64,000 bases of DNA from Streptomyces cyaneochromogenes (GTDB taxonomy: Bacteria > Actinomycetota > Actinomycetes > Streptomycetales > Streptomycetaceae). Location: contig NZ_CP034539.1 in the NCBI RefSeq assembly GCF_003963535.1, positions 8,308,001-8,372,000 of the forward strand, written 5' to 3'. Below are positions 1 through 8,030 of this stretch, in pieces. The position numbers and the translations under genes were made by a program. Numbering within the stretch: position 1 is the first letter of the stretch; every line of letters starts with the position of its first letter. A model generated the notes under the pieces. That model was not told where the DNA came from, did no database searches, and saw only the letters and a program-made list of their open reading frames with translations.

Positions 1-1
1 C

Positions 2-478
2 TTCGCCCAGAACATCGGCCTGGTCGCGATGACGAAGATCCGCAGCCGGTACGTCGTCGCCGTGGGCGGTGGCTTCCTGGTGCTGATGGGCCTGTGCCCG
101 ATGGCCGCGTCGCTCATCGCGGTCGTACCGCGCCCCGTGCTCGGCGGCGCGGGCGTGGTCCTCTTCGGCTCGGTGGCCGCCAGCGGCATCCAGACCCTCG
201 TCCGGGCCGGCCTGGAGAAGGACAACAACGTCCTGATCGTCGCCGTCTCGCTGGCCGTCGGCATCGTCCCGATCACGGCGCCGGAGTTCTACCACGCCTT
301 CCCGGAGACGGTGCGGATCGTGCTGGACTCGGGCATCTCGACCGGGTGCGTTGCGGCGGTGGCGCTGAACCTCGTCTTCAACCACCTGGGCAGGAGCGGC
401 GACGCCCAGGACGTGACCCATCCGATGGAGGCAGGGGAGGAGATCACCGGGGCGACCCGGGCCCCGGCCACGCCATGA
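2..478 (+). CDS. Nucleobase:cation symporter-2 (xanthine/uracil permease), C-terminal part
   Basis: The reading frame is open from the left edge of the window, so the N-terminus lies outside. The visible 158 residues start in a segment reading FAQNIGLVAMTKIRSRYVV and continue through three or four hydrophobic helices, including one with PRPVLGGAGVVLFGSVAASG. This pattern is typical of the last third of NCS2 family purine/pyrimidine permeases, which import xanthine, uracil or uric acid with a cation. The last ~30 residues are a hydrophilic cytoplasmic tail. Its 3' end overlaps the convergent exonuclease gene by 35 bp. The exact substrate cannot be judged from the C-terminus. Confidence 0.85.
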   Translation, partial: FAQNIGLVAMTKIRSRYVVAVGGGFLVLMGLCPMAASLIAVVPRPVLGGAGVVLFGSVAASGIQTLVRAGLEKDNNVLIVAVSLAVGIVPITAPEFYHAFPETVRIVLDSGISTGCVAAVALNLVFNHLGRSGDAQDVTHPMEAGEEITGATRAPATP

Positions 479-1046
479 GGTTGGCGAACAGCTCGGCCTG
501 CTCGATGGCGTCGTCCAGCGCATGGTGGGTGTGACGGCGCCTCGACAGCAGTTCGCGCGGCATGGTGCCCTTGGCCACGGCCCGCAGCGGCAGCCCGGCC
601 TTCGTCGCGTACAGCGTCTTCATGTCCAGGCAGCCGGAGTGCCCGAAGGGACTCGCACCGGTGAAACGGATCAGATACCAGTACAGGAAGGTCCAGTCGT
701 AGGACGCCGGATAGCCGGCCATCACCGGCTGGGCGCCCGCGCTCACCTCGCGCACCCAGGCGGTGAACTCGGTGAGCGCGGCGGCCGGTTCGGTGCCCTC
801 GGTGCGGAGCCGCTCCCGGTCCAGGCCGCTCACCGCCAGCGCCTCGGGCACGAACTCCTCGCTGATCGGCCGGAGCTCACGGTAGAAGGTCCGCTGCTCG
901 GGATCGGCCGGGGTGAACCCGTCGGCGTCCTGCACCCCGGCGACCGCCGCGCCCATGCTCAGCATGGAGTACGGCCCCGGGATCGGGCCGTCCGCCTCGA
1001 TGTCGACGGAGATGTAGAGGCTGGCTTTGACACGTCGTGCGGCCAT
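444..1046 (-). CDS. DEDDh-type 3'-5' exonuclease-like protein
   Basis: A 200-aa protein. A DxE pair lies near the N-terminus (SVDIEADG, residues ~13-20), and the C-terminal HHALDDAIEQA motif fits the H-x4-D element of the DnaQ-like RNase H fold, so the metal-binding acidic residues of a 3'-5' exonuclease appear present. A central stretch, AGYPASYDWTFLYWYL, supplies another conserved Asp. The start is the ATG at 1046; the open frame continues further upstream but only as a shadow of the neighbouring secreted-protein gene. Proteins of this type in actinomycetes are small stand-alone exonucleases of unknown cellular role. The gene is convergent with the permease. Confidence 0.75.
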   Translation of the reverse strand: MAARRVKASLYISVDIEADGPIPGPYSMLSMGAAVAGVQDADGFTPADPEQRTFYRELRPISEEFVPEALAVSGLDRERLRTEGTEPAAALTEFTAWVREVSAGAQPVMAGYPASYDWTFLYWYLIRFTGASPFGHSGCLDMKTLYATKAGLPLRAVAKGTMPRELLSRRRHTHHALDDAIEQAELFANLMAWPGPGSPR

Positions 1047-1180
1047 GGAGCGGGAGCTTCCCAGGTGACCGGGGCTTCCCGCATCCGAATTCCGCTCGCC
1101 GGCCTCTCCCGGCGGCACGCGTTCGCCCTGGCGGAACTCCGGGAGTCCTGCCAGGGCGACAGTCGTGGCGCCGTGCCGGG

Positions 1181-1630
1181 TCAGCGGGTGTAGGTGACCC
1201 GGTTCTCCTTCAGGGAGCCGCAGTTGGAGCCCGTCACCTGCACGTACACGTTGCTGATGTGGCCGCCCCAGTCGACGCAGTGGCCCTTGCCGTAGACGTA
1301 GGTCGGTCCGGCGTACGACGTGTACTGACCCCAGTCGTCGTCCCCTTCCTCGGTGTCGGGGACGTAGACCCACGCGGACATCTCCCGGACGGTGCCCGGG
1401 TTGGTGCGGATGGTCGCCACACAGTTCTCGCCGTTGGAGGCGTTGTACGTCAGATAGACGGTGCCCAGCGAGCCGACCGGCGCCGAGTTGACGGTCTTGT
1501 AGCCGCTTCCGCAGACCTTCTGCGGGGTGGTGTTGGGCGCGGCGGAGGCGGGCGCCGCGAGGGCGGCCGTGGTCCCCACCGTCAGGGCCGCTAACGCGGT
1601 GGCGGACAGTGCAGAACGGATCAATCGCAT
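1181..1630 (-). CDS. Secreted spore-associated protein A-like protein
   Basis: A 149-aa precursor with a Sec signal peptide (MRLIRSAL, a hydrophobic core, cleavage near ASA-AP at residue ~31). The mature part begins around KVCGSGYKTVNSAPVGSLG, the pattern of Streptomyces spore-associated protein A (SapA)-like proteins. It has four cysteines (CGSG, ENCVA, GHCVDWGG, SNCGS), suggesting two disulfides, and little charge. It should be exported and may associate with the cell surface or spore. SapA has no known biochemical activity, so function is not assigned beyond family. It is a single gene on the minus strand, upstream of the exonuclease gene. Confidence 0.7.
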   Translation of the reverse strand: MRLIRSALSATALAALTVGTTAALAAPASAAPNTTPQKVCGSGYKTVNSAPVGSLGTVYLTYNASNGENCVATIRTNPGTVREMSAWVYVPDTEEGDDDWGQYTSYAGPTYVYGKGHCVDWGGHISNVYVQVTGSNCGSLKENRVTYTR

Positions 1631-1703
1631 ATTTCCCCCTAGTGACCATTGCGGGTGGTTGCTCCTGCATGGTGTGACCCGCGGGGTATGCGAATGGTTG
1701 CGC

Positions 1704-3140
1704 TCAGTTCTGCCGCTTCCTCAGCACCGCCGCCGCCAGCACCAGCGCCCCCACCGCGACCACCGTTGCCACCCGGAACGCCAGTTGATAGCCCTCCGCC
1801 GTGGCCGCCACCAGTTCCGCGCCCCGGTCGAGCAGCCCCTCGGTGCGGCTCGCCGCCAGGACGGACAGTGCCGCCAGCCCCAGCGAACCGCCCACCACCT
1901 GCGTGGTGTTGAACAGCCCCGACGCCAGCCCCGCGTCCTGCGCGCGCGCCCCCGCCATCGCGAGCCCGGTCAGCGCGGGCATCGCGGCGGCGAAGCCGGT
2001 GGCCAGCAGAAGCAGCGGCGGGAGGACGTCCGTGACGTACGAGCCGTCGACCGGTGCGCGGCTCAGCAGAGCCATTCCGGCGACGATGAGCGCCAGCCCG
2101 GCCAGCAGTACGCGGTAGGCGCCGAAGCGGCCGACCGTCCTCGCCGACAGGCCCAGCATCAGCACCCCGATGGCGACCGGCGCCGGCAGGAACGCCGTGC
2201 CGGTGAGCAACTCGCCGTAGCCGAGGACCCGTTGGAGGTAGAGCGCGCCGATGAACTGGAAGCCGTACATCGTCGCGATCATCAGGATCTGCACCGCGTT
2301 GGCCCCGCTCAGCAGCCGGGAGCCGAACAGGCGCAGCCGCAGCAGCGGACGCGTGGCCCGCGCCTGGCGCAGGGTGAACGCCGTGAACAGGGTGAGGGCC
2401 AGGGCCGCCAACAGGAGGGTGGTGGTGAGGTCGCGGTCGCCCGCGCCGACGATGGCGTACACGGTGAGCATCAGCGCGGCGGTGACCAGCGCCGCGCCCG
2501 GGTAGTCGGCGCCCTTGCCGAGCCCGGCGCCGCGGTCCGGCTCCAGCACCCGCACGGCCATGATCAACGCCCCGATGCCGATGGGGAGGTTGATGAGGAA
2601 GATCCAGTGCCAGTCGAGGAGCTCGGTCAGCGCCCCGCCCAGAAACGTCCCGAGCGCTCCGCCCGCCGCGCCGACCGCGCTGAACACCGCGATGGCGCGG
2701 GCCTGTTCACGCGGCTCCGGGAACATTGCCACCAGCATGCCGAGCACGACGGCCGAGGTCATCGCTCCGCCCACGCCCTGCAACGCGCGTGCCGCGATCA
2801 GCATGCCCTGCGCGGTCGCCACCCCGCACAGCACGGAGGCCGCGGTGAACACGGCGAGCCCCGCCGTGAACATCCGCTTGCGGCCGATCAGATCGCCGAG
2901 CCGCCCGACGAGGAGGAGTAGACCGCCGAAAGGGATCAGATAGGCGTTGACGACCCAGGCGAGGCCCGGCCCCGAGAAGCCCAGGTCGCTCTGGATGGCC
3001 GGCATGGCGACCGTGACGATGTTGCCGTCCAGGATCGTCATCAGCGTCCCCGCGCACAGGACGACGAGGGATGCCTGGCGGGAGTAGGTTCGCTGCGGCG
3101 GGTGGGGTGTGCGCGTCGGGGTCTCGACGATGGCCGTCAT
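1704..3140 (-). CDS. MFS drug:proton antiporter, DHA2 (14-TMS) family
   Basis: A 478-aa integral membrane protein. Motif LDGNIVTVAMPAIQSDLGFS (residues ~30-50) is the DHA2 motif D1 (LD-x-TIVNVALP variant), followed by GRLGDLIGRKRMF (MFS motif A). Length and hydrophobicity fit 14 transmembrane helices. Expected role: proton-driven export of small hydrophobic drugs or metabolites. The start is the ATG at 3140 (MTAIVETPT); the 22 residues upstream of it are non-family sequence that would run into the operator. The gene is divergent from the HxlR regulator at 3233, an arrangement common for repressor-controlled efflux pumps. Confidence 0.88.
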   Translation of the reverse strand: MTAIVETPTRTPHPPQRTYSRQASLVVLCAGTLMTILDGNIVTVAMPAIQSDLGFSGPGLAWVVNAYLIPFGGLLLLVGRLGDLIGRKRMFTAGLAVFTAASVLCGVATAQGMLIAARALQGVGGAMTSAVVLGMLVAMFPEPREQARAIAVFSAVGAAGGALGTFLGGALTELLDWHWIFLINLPIGIGALIMAVRVLEPDRGAGLGKGADYPGAALVTAALMLTVYAIVGAGDRDLTTTLLLAALALTLFTAFTLRQARATRPLLRLRLFGSRLLSGANAVQILMIATMYGFQFIGALYLQRVLGYGELLTGTAFLPAPVAIGVLMLGLSARTVGRFGAYRVLLAGLALIVAGMALLSRAPVDGSYVTDVLPPLLLLATGFAAAMPALTGLAMAGARAQDAGLASGLFNTTQVVGGSLGLAALSVLAASRTEGLLDRGAELVAATAEGYQLAFRVATVVAVGALVLAAAVLRKRQN

Positions 3141-3171
3141 GGCGGCGCTGCCTCCGGGTTCTCCAATGGTG

Positions 3172-3197
3172 CACGACTTGTAACGGGGTACATCGTG
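3172..3197. promoter_or_regulatory. Palindromic operator between the MFS pump and HxlR genes
   Basis: An inverted repeat, CACGA(CT)TGTA-N6-TACATCGTG: the core TGTA-N6-TACA is extended outward by CACGA/TCGTG with a two-base bulge on the left. It lies in the 92-bp gap between the divergent starts at 3140 and 3233. HxlR-family regulators usually bind such dyads next to their own gene, so this is the probable site of autoregulation and pump control. Confidence 0.55.
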
Positions 3198-3232
3198 AGT
3201 GACCATGGAGGGCGGCGTAAGGAGGCAGTCCG

Positions 3233-3628
3233 ATGTCCCAGAGGAACACCGGTGTTACCGTCCAGGCAGTGAACGCGCACGCGTGCCCGGTCCGCGAGGT
3301 TCTTGACAGGGTCTCCGGGAAATGGAGCGTCCAGATTCTCGTCGCGGCCGCCCACGGGCCCATCCGCTTCACCGAGTTGGAGCGCAGCATCGAGGGAATC
3401 AGCCGCCGGATACTGACTCTCACCCTGCGTAATCTGGAGCGCGACGGTCTCGTCACCCGTACCGTCCATCCGACGGTGCCGCCGAAGGTGGAGTACGAAC
3501 TCACGCCGGTGGCACGGGAGTTGCACGAGACCCTGCAACGCCTGACCGACTGGGCCGAGCGCAACAGGGTCTACATCGCCGAGTCGCGGGCGGCCTACGA
3601 CGAGGAGCACGCACCGGAGCCGGTGTGA
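3233..3628 (+). CDS. HxlR family winged-helix transcriptional regulator
   Basis: A 131-aa protein. CPVREVLDRVSGKWSVQIL (residues ~17-35) is the HxlR N-terminal signature with its Cys, followed by RFTELERSIEGISRRILTLTLRNLERDGLVTR, the winged-helix recognition region, and YELTPVARELHETLQRLTDWA, the C-terminal dimer helix. HxlR proteins are dimeric repressors or activators, often redox- or ligand-responsive. A GGAGG-like site (aaggaggcag) precedes the ATG. Divergence from the MFS pump suggests it controls that pump. Confidence 0.88.
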   Translation: MSQRNTGVTVQAVNAHACPVREVLDRVSGKWSVQILVAAAHGPIRFTELERSIEGISRRILTLTLRNLERDGLVTRTVHPTVPPKVEYELTPVARELHETLQRLTDWAERNRVYIAESRAAYDEEHAPEPV

Positions 3629-3677
3629 CCGGAGGCCGGGCGTGGCAGGCGGTGACCGGAGTTCTGACAGGCGTTGA

Positions 3678-4100
3678 TCAGAGCCCGAACAGGCTCGGGT
3701 CCGCGGCCAGTTCCTTGAAGTAGTCCTGCGGGTTCGCCACCATCCGGCGTTCCTTGAGGTCCAGCAGGCCGCCGACCGCCGTGAGCTCGGCCGCCACGGT
3801 GCCGTCCGCCTTGCTCATGATCTGCCGAATACGGAAGGTCTTGCCGCCCGACCACTCGAAGGCGCAGGTCACGTCGACCTCGTCGCCGGCGAGGAGCTCC
3901 CGCTTGTAGCGGATGGTCGTCTCCAGCGCGACCGGACCCACCCCCTTGCCTATGAGCCCCGTCTGGGTGATGCCCGCGGCCTGCAGCAACGACCAGCGGG
4001 CGTGCTCCGCGTAGTTGATGTACACGCTCTGGTTGACGTGCCCCTGCACATCGGTCTCGTAGCCGCGCACGGTGACCCGGACGGAGAACGGCTCGCTCAC
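3678..4100 (-). CDS. Hotdog-fold acyl-CoA thioesterase (4-hydroxybenzoyl-CoA thioesterase type)
   Basis: A 140-aa protein. TVRGYETDVQGHVNQSVYINYAEHARW (residues ~10-36) is the thioesterase signature with the catalytic Asp (D17 area) and the HVN motif; a central VALETTIRYKRELLAGDEV strand supports a single hotdog domain. It should hydrolyse acyl- or aroyl-CoA thioesters in the cytoplasm. The neighbours do not define a pathway, so the natural substrate is open. It is convergent with the HxlR gene. Confidence 0.82.
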   Translation of the reverse strand: MSEPFSVRVTVRGYETDVQGHVNQSVYINYAEHARWSLLQAAGITQTGLIGKGVGPVALETTIRYKRELLAGDEVDVTCAFEWSGGKTFRIRQIMSKADGTVAAELTAVGGLLDLKERRMVANPQDYFKELAADPSLFGL

Positions 4101-4151
4101 GGTTTCCCCTTCTCGTGTTCGATGCTCTGTGCACCGATCTTGGCATGGCCA

Positions 4152-4781
4152 TCACGCCCGGCGCGGGGATGCCAGCAGATAGCGCGCTCTGGTCCGCGGC
4201 TCGGTGTGTTCGCCGACCTGCCAGCCCGCCTCTTCCAGTGTGGTCGCGCAGGCCCGCAGCCGCTCGCCGTCCGGCTCGTGCACGGAGACGGCCTCCGGTT
4301 GCACAGTGGCCCGCACCCGGTACCCCTCCTCGGAGTCCCGCTCGGCCGGACGGTGCCCGGCGGCCTCCAGGGCGAGCGCGGCGGCCCGCACCAGATGCGT
4401 ACGCTCCCACGCGCACGGCCGGTCCACCGCCCCGTCCGCATTGGTCATCCGGCGCAGCTCCAGCAGCCCCTGCCAGGCGCTGTGCACCTCCCGGACGCGG
4501 GCCGGGCCCGGCACCGGCGCGTCCTCCTCACCGCCGATCCGCGCCGCGAACACCCCGCCGGCCGCCGGAGCCTCGGACTCCGCGGCCGGCGCCGGCTCCG
4601 CGTCCCGTATCCGATGCCCCGCAGGCGTCAGAAAGTGAGCGTGCGGCGGCCGCGGGTGCCGGAAGGCGAGGCCTCGCTTCACCAGCGCCGCGAGCTGCGC
4701 CTCCGTACCTCTGACCCGTCCGGTCACGGGATCGGCGGCATCGATGACACGCCGCTGGGCCGCGGTCGGTGGTCTCGTCAC
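4152..4781 (-). CDS. Hypothetical protein, two repeat-like wing regions
   Basis: A 209-aa soluble protein that I do not recognise. The start is a GTG at 4781 with GGAGGAG seven bases upstream; the longer open frame is antisense shadow. The N-terminal ~60 residues (TAAQRRVIDAADPVTGRVRG, then LVKRGLAFRHPRPPHAHFLTPAGHRIR) look like a small winged helix in which a leucine-rich helix is followed by a basic wing. The C-terminal half (LEAAGHRPAERDSEEGYRVR and LEEAGWQVGEHTEPRTRARYLL) repeats a helix-strand pattern. It lies ~75 bp downstream of the histidine phosphatase gene on the same strand. A DNA-binding role is only a guess. Confidence 0.6.
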   Translation of the reverse strand: MTRPPTAAQRRVIDAADPVTGRVRGTEAQLAALVKRGLAFRHPRPPHAHFLTPAGHRIRDAEPAPAAESEAPAAGGVFAARIGGEEDAPVPGPARVREVHSAWQGLLELRRMTNADGAVDRPCAWERTHLVRAAALALEAAGHRPAERDSEEGYRVRATVQPEAVSVHEPDGERLRACATTLEEAGWQVGEHTEPRTRARYLLASPRRA

Positions 4782-4855
4782 GGCGTGCTCCTCCCCGGGC
4801 GTTCGGGCACCCGCCCCACCTCCTCGGCAGGCACTCGCCCTGTCTGCTGGGAAGG

Positions 4856-5455
4856 CTACGACCCGGGTCTGACATTCCACTCGGCGATCACCGGCCGCCC
4901 GTGCTCCGTGCCCAGCCGGCACAGCGCCCCCGTGGCCAGTTGGAACAGCGCCCCGTCCGTCGCCGGCAGCCCGAGCCGCCGGGCCGTGAGCACGCGCAGG
5001 AAATGCCCGTGCGCCACGAGCATCACGTCCCCGTCGTGGGCGGCGGCTGCCGCTTCCACCCGGGCCAGCACCCGGTCGGCACGCTCGCCGACCTGCTCCG
5101 GGCTCTCCCCGGGATGGTCGGGCGGCCCGGGCGCGACCCCGTCCGTGAACAGGAACCAGCCCGGCCGTTCGTGCTGGATCTCGACGGTCGTGATCCCTTC
5201 GTACCCGCCGTAGTCCCACTCCCGCAGATCGGCGTCGACCCGACCGTCGCGCAGGCCGATCAGCTCGGCCGTCTCCCGCGCCCGCTGCAGAGGGCTGACG
5301 AACGCGGCCGCGATCCGGTGCGAGCGGACCAGCGGCACCAGCCGGCGCGCCTCGTCCCGTCCGTGCTCGGTCAGGGGCACGTCCGTCCATCCCGTGTGCC
5401 GCCCGGACCGCGACCACTCGGTCTCACCGTGCCGGACGAGAAAGAGGTCAGCCAC
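4856..5455 (-). CDS. Histidine phosphatase superfamily protein
   Basis: A 199-aa protein. ADLFLVRHGETEWS (residues 2-15) is the RHG motif with catalytic His9; TDVPLTEHGRDEARRL and SPLQRARETAELIG are conserved core segments, and VAHGHFLRVL supplies the second catalytic His. Length equals single-domain phosphoglycerate-mutase-like phosphatases (cobC/GpmB group). The start is a GTG at 5455, preceded by GGAAGG at about 10 bases. It probably removes phosphate from a small molecule in the cytoplasm; the substrate is not predictable. Confidence 0.88.
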   Translation of the reverse strand: MADLFLVRHGETEWSRSGRHTGWTDVPLTEHGRDEARRLVPLVRSHRIAAAFVSPLQRARETAELIGLRDGRVDADLREWDYGGYEGITTVEIQHERPGWFLFTDGVAPGPPDHPGESPEQVGERADRVLARVEAAAAAHDGDVMLVAHGHFLRVLTARRLGLPATDGALFQLATGALCRLGTEHGRPVIAEWNVRPGS

Positions 5456-5680
5456 GTGCGCACCCTTCCAGCTCGCCTCCCCGGCACCCTGCCACAGCGG
5501 CGCGGCGGCCCGCCCGGCGGACTGGGCCGGACGGCCGTCCAGTGGCCGCGTAACGGATGACCCGCCCGCCGTCAAGTGACGAACAGTCGGGGCTGGGGCG
5601 CCTCCCCGGGCGCGGGAGACCGTGGCAGACATCCGCCCGTGCGACCGCCGCAGCGGGACGCGAACCGGAGAGGAGGACGG

Positions 5681-7963
5681 ATGTACCGCTGGCTGGGTGC
5701 CGTGGCGACCCGTCGTCCCCGACTGGTCCTGCTCGCCGCGCTGGGCTTCCTCGTCCTTGCGGTGGTGGTCGGCGCGGAAGCGACGGGCCGCCTGAAGACG
5801 CAGGGGTACGACGACCCCTCGTCCGACTCGAGTTTCGCGGCCCGCATGACCGCCGAGTACCGGGGGACGGCGTCGAACCTGATCGTGGTGGCGCGGGCCC
5901 CGCACGACGGTGTCGACGGCGACGCCGCCCGCGATGCCGGGCGGGAACTGACCCGGCGACTCGCCGCCCAGCCGCATGTGAGCGACGTGTCCTCGTACTG
6001 GAGCGGCGGAGCGGCCGAGCTGCGCAGCCGGGAGGGCCGCTCGGCCCTGCTGCTCGCGCACATCGACGGCGAGGCGGAGCAGCTCGGCCCCCGCGCTGAG
6101 CAGGTGCGCGAGACCCTGTCAGCCCGGCCCGCGGACGGACCGTCCGCCCTGACGGTGCACGTGGGCGGTGCGGCCCTCGCCGAGGCCGAGATGCAGGAGA
6201 TCACCGCCGCCGACCTGAAACGGGCCGAGGCCGTCGTCCTGCCGGGCACCCTCGTGCTGCTGATCCTGGTGTTCGGCAGTGTGGTGGCCGCGGCCCTGCC
6301 CCTGCTCATCGGGGTCCTGGCCATCGGCGGGACCCTGCTGATCCTCAGCCTGCTCGGCAGCGTCACCGATGTGTCGGTGTTCGCGCTGAACCTCACCACC
6401 GCGCTCGGCCTCGGCCTCGGCATCGACTACGGGCTGCTCATCGTCTCCCGGTTCCGGGAGGAGCTCACCGCCGGACACCCGCCGCGCGACGCCGTCCGGC
6501 GGACGGTGAACACCGCGGGACACACCGTCTTCTTCAGCGCCGCGACGGTCTGTGCGGCGCTGTCGACCCTGCTGGTCTTCCCGCCGTACTTCCTGCGCTC
6601 CTTCGCCTACGCGGGCATCGCCGTGGTGGTCCTCGCGGCGGTGGCGGCCACCACGGTCCTGCCGGCGCTGCTGGTGCTGCTCGGACGGCGCGTGAACGCC
6701 TGGGCGGTGCCGTGGCGCCGCAGGGCCAGGGCCGGCTCCGCCTCGCGGTTCTGGGAGCGGCTGGCCCGGATCGTCGTACGCCGTCCGCTGCTCGCCGCGC
6801 TGCCGGTCCTGGCCCTGCTGGCGGTGCTCGCGGCGCCGTTCACGCACGCGGGATTCGCCACCCCCGACGACCGGGCGCTGCCGCGAAGCGCGTCCAGCCG
6901 GCAGGCCGGGGACCTCGTGCGCGGCGAGTTCGGCGGCGGGAACGCCGGTGCCCTCACCGTGTTCACCACCAGCCCCACCCCCGAGGTCGCGCTCGACTAC
7001 GCCCCGAGGCTGTCCGCCCTGCCGGGCGTGGCCGAGGTCACGGGGCCGTCCGGAGTGTGGCGGGACGGCGAGCGGGTGACCGGGCCCGGCAGCGCCGCGA
7101 ACGGCCTCGTGCTGTCCGGTTCCGGCGCTCCGGCGATCCTCTCGGTGGTGCCGTCGGCCGACCCCCGCTCGGACGCCGCCCAGCGGCTGGTCCGTGACAT
7201 CCGCAGGACGCCCACGCCCGCGGGCACCGACATCCACGTCGGCGGTCCCAGTGCGGTGCTCGTCGACGCCAAGGACACGATCGCCCGGCGGCTGCCCCTG
7301 GCGGGCGCCATGATCACCACCGGCACGTTCGTGCTGCTGTTCTGCTTCTCCCGCAGCCTGCTCCTTCCGCTCAAGGCGATCGCGCTGAACTTCCTGAGCC
7401 TCGCCGCGGTGCTCGGCACCATGGTGTGGATCTTCCAGACCGGACACCTGCAGACCCTGCTCGGCTTCACCCCCGGACCGCTCAGCACCACCATGCCGGT
7501 GCTGTTGTTCTGCATCGTCTTCGGGCTCTCGGTCGACTACGAGGTCTTCGTCCTGGCCCGCATCAAGGAGGCGCACGACGCCGGGCAGGACACCGCCGAC
7601 TCGATCGTCACCGGGGTCGCCCGCACCGGCGGCATCGTCACGGCCGCCGGCGCCCTGCTCGCCTTCACCCTGCTGGGCTTCGGCACCTCCGAGGTGGCCC
7701 TGCTGCAGTTCTTCGGAATCGGCGCGGGCTTCGGCGTCCTCCTCGACGCGACCCTCGTGCGCGGCGTCCTCGTACCGGCGCTCATGCGGCTCGCCGGCCG
7801 CCTGAACTGGTGGGCGCCGCGTGCCCTCGGAGGCAGGACGCCGGCCCGCCCGCCCCCGCCCGGGCCCCCGCCGCCGCCACCCCCGATCCCCTCTCCCACG
7901 CCCCCTCCCGCACCGCCCGCCCGCCTCGGGCCACCGAACCAAAGCAGGTCTCCCCATGAATGA
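5681..7963 (+). CDS. MMPL/RND family lipid-type transporter
   Basis: A 760-aa membrane protein with the two-fold MMPL layout: TM1 (~13-33), an extracytoplasmic porter domain (~35-180), a TM bundle (~181-345), a second half starting at ~367, a second porter domain, and the last bundle (~538-700). The fourth-helix segments GLGIDYGLLIVSRFREEL and VFGLSVDYEVFVLARIKEAHDAG carry the Asp-Tyr pairs that relay protons in MmpL proteins. The last ~45 residues are a proline-rich tail. Start ATG 5681 follows AGGAGG. The stop overlaps the polyketide synthase start by 8 bp, so the two are translationally coupled. MMPL proteins often export lipids made by adjacent synthases; here that is inferred from the overlap. 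Confidence 0.9.
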   Translation: MYRWLGAVATRRPRLVLLAALGFLVLAVVVGAEATGRLKTQGYDDPSSDSSFAARMTAEYRGTASNLIVVARAPHDGVDGDAARDAGRELTRRLAAQPHVSDVSSYWSGGAAELRSREGRSALLLAHIDGEAEQLGPRAEQVRETLSARPADGPSALTVHVGGAALAEAEMQEITAADLKRAEAVVLPGTLVLLILVFGSVVAAALPLLIGVLAIGGTLLILSLLGSVTDVSVFALNLTTALGLGLGIDYGLLIVSRFREELTAGHPPRDAVRRTVNTAGHTVFFSAATVCAALSTLLVFPPYFLRSFAYAGIAVVVLAAVAATTVLPALLVLLGRRVNAWAVPWRRRARAGSASRFWERLARIVVRRPLLAALPVLALLAVLAAPFTHAGFATPDDRALPRSASSRQAGDLVRGEFGGGNAGALTVFTTSPTPEVALDYAPRLSALPGVAEVTGPSGVWRDGERVTGPGSAANGLVLSGSGAPAILSVVPSADPRSDAAQRLVRDIRRTPTPAGTDIHVGGPSAVLVDAKDTIARRLPLAGAMITTGTFVLLFCFSRSLLLPLKAIALNFLSLAAVLGTMVWIFQTGHLQTLLGFTPGPLSTTMPVLLFCIVFGLSVDYEVFVLARIKEAHDAGQDTADSIVTGVARTGGIVTAAGALLAFTLLGFGTSEVALLQFFGIGAGFGVLLDATLVRGVLVPALMRLAGRLNWWAPRALGGRTPARPPPPGPPPPPPPIPSPTPPPAPPARLGPPNQSRSPHE

Positions 7964-8030
7964 CATCGCCATGAATGACATCGCCGTGAACGGCACCGCC
8001 GTGAATGACACCGCCCTCAATGACATCGCC
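7956..8030 (+). repeat. Five tandem 15-bp repeats at the start of the megasynthase gene
   Basis: Five in-frame copies of a 15-bp unit (consensus ATGAATGACATCGCC) encode five (M/V/L)N(D/G)(I/T)A pentapeptides before the KS domain. The first two units are identical. The first four begin with ATG, ATG, GTG and GTG, so each is a possible start codon. Copy number could change by slippage. Confidence 0.85.

Noticed and set aside
1527..2921. A 464-aa plus-strand open frame opposite the MFS gene
   Set aside because: Very rich in Arg, Gln and Gly, without any domain; the minus-strand transporter is clear.
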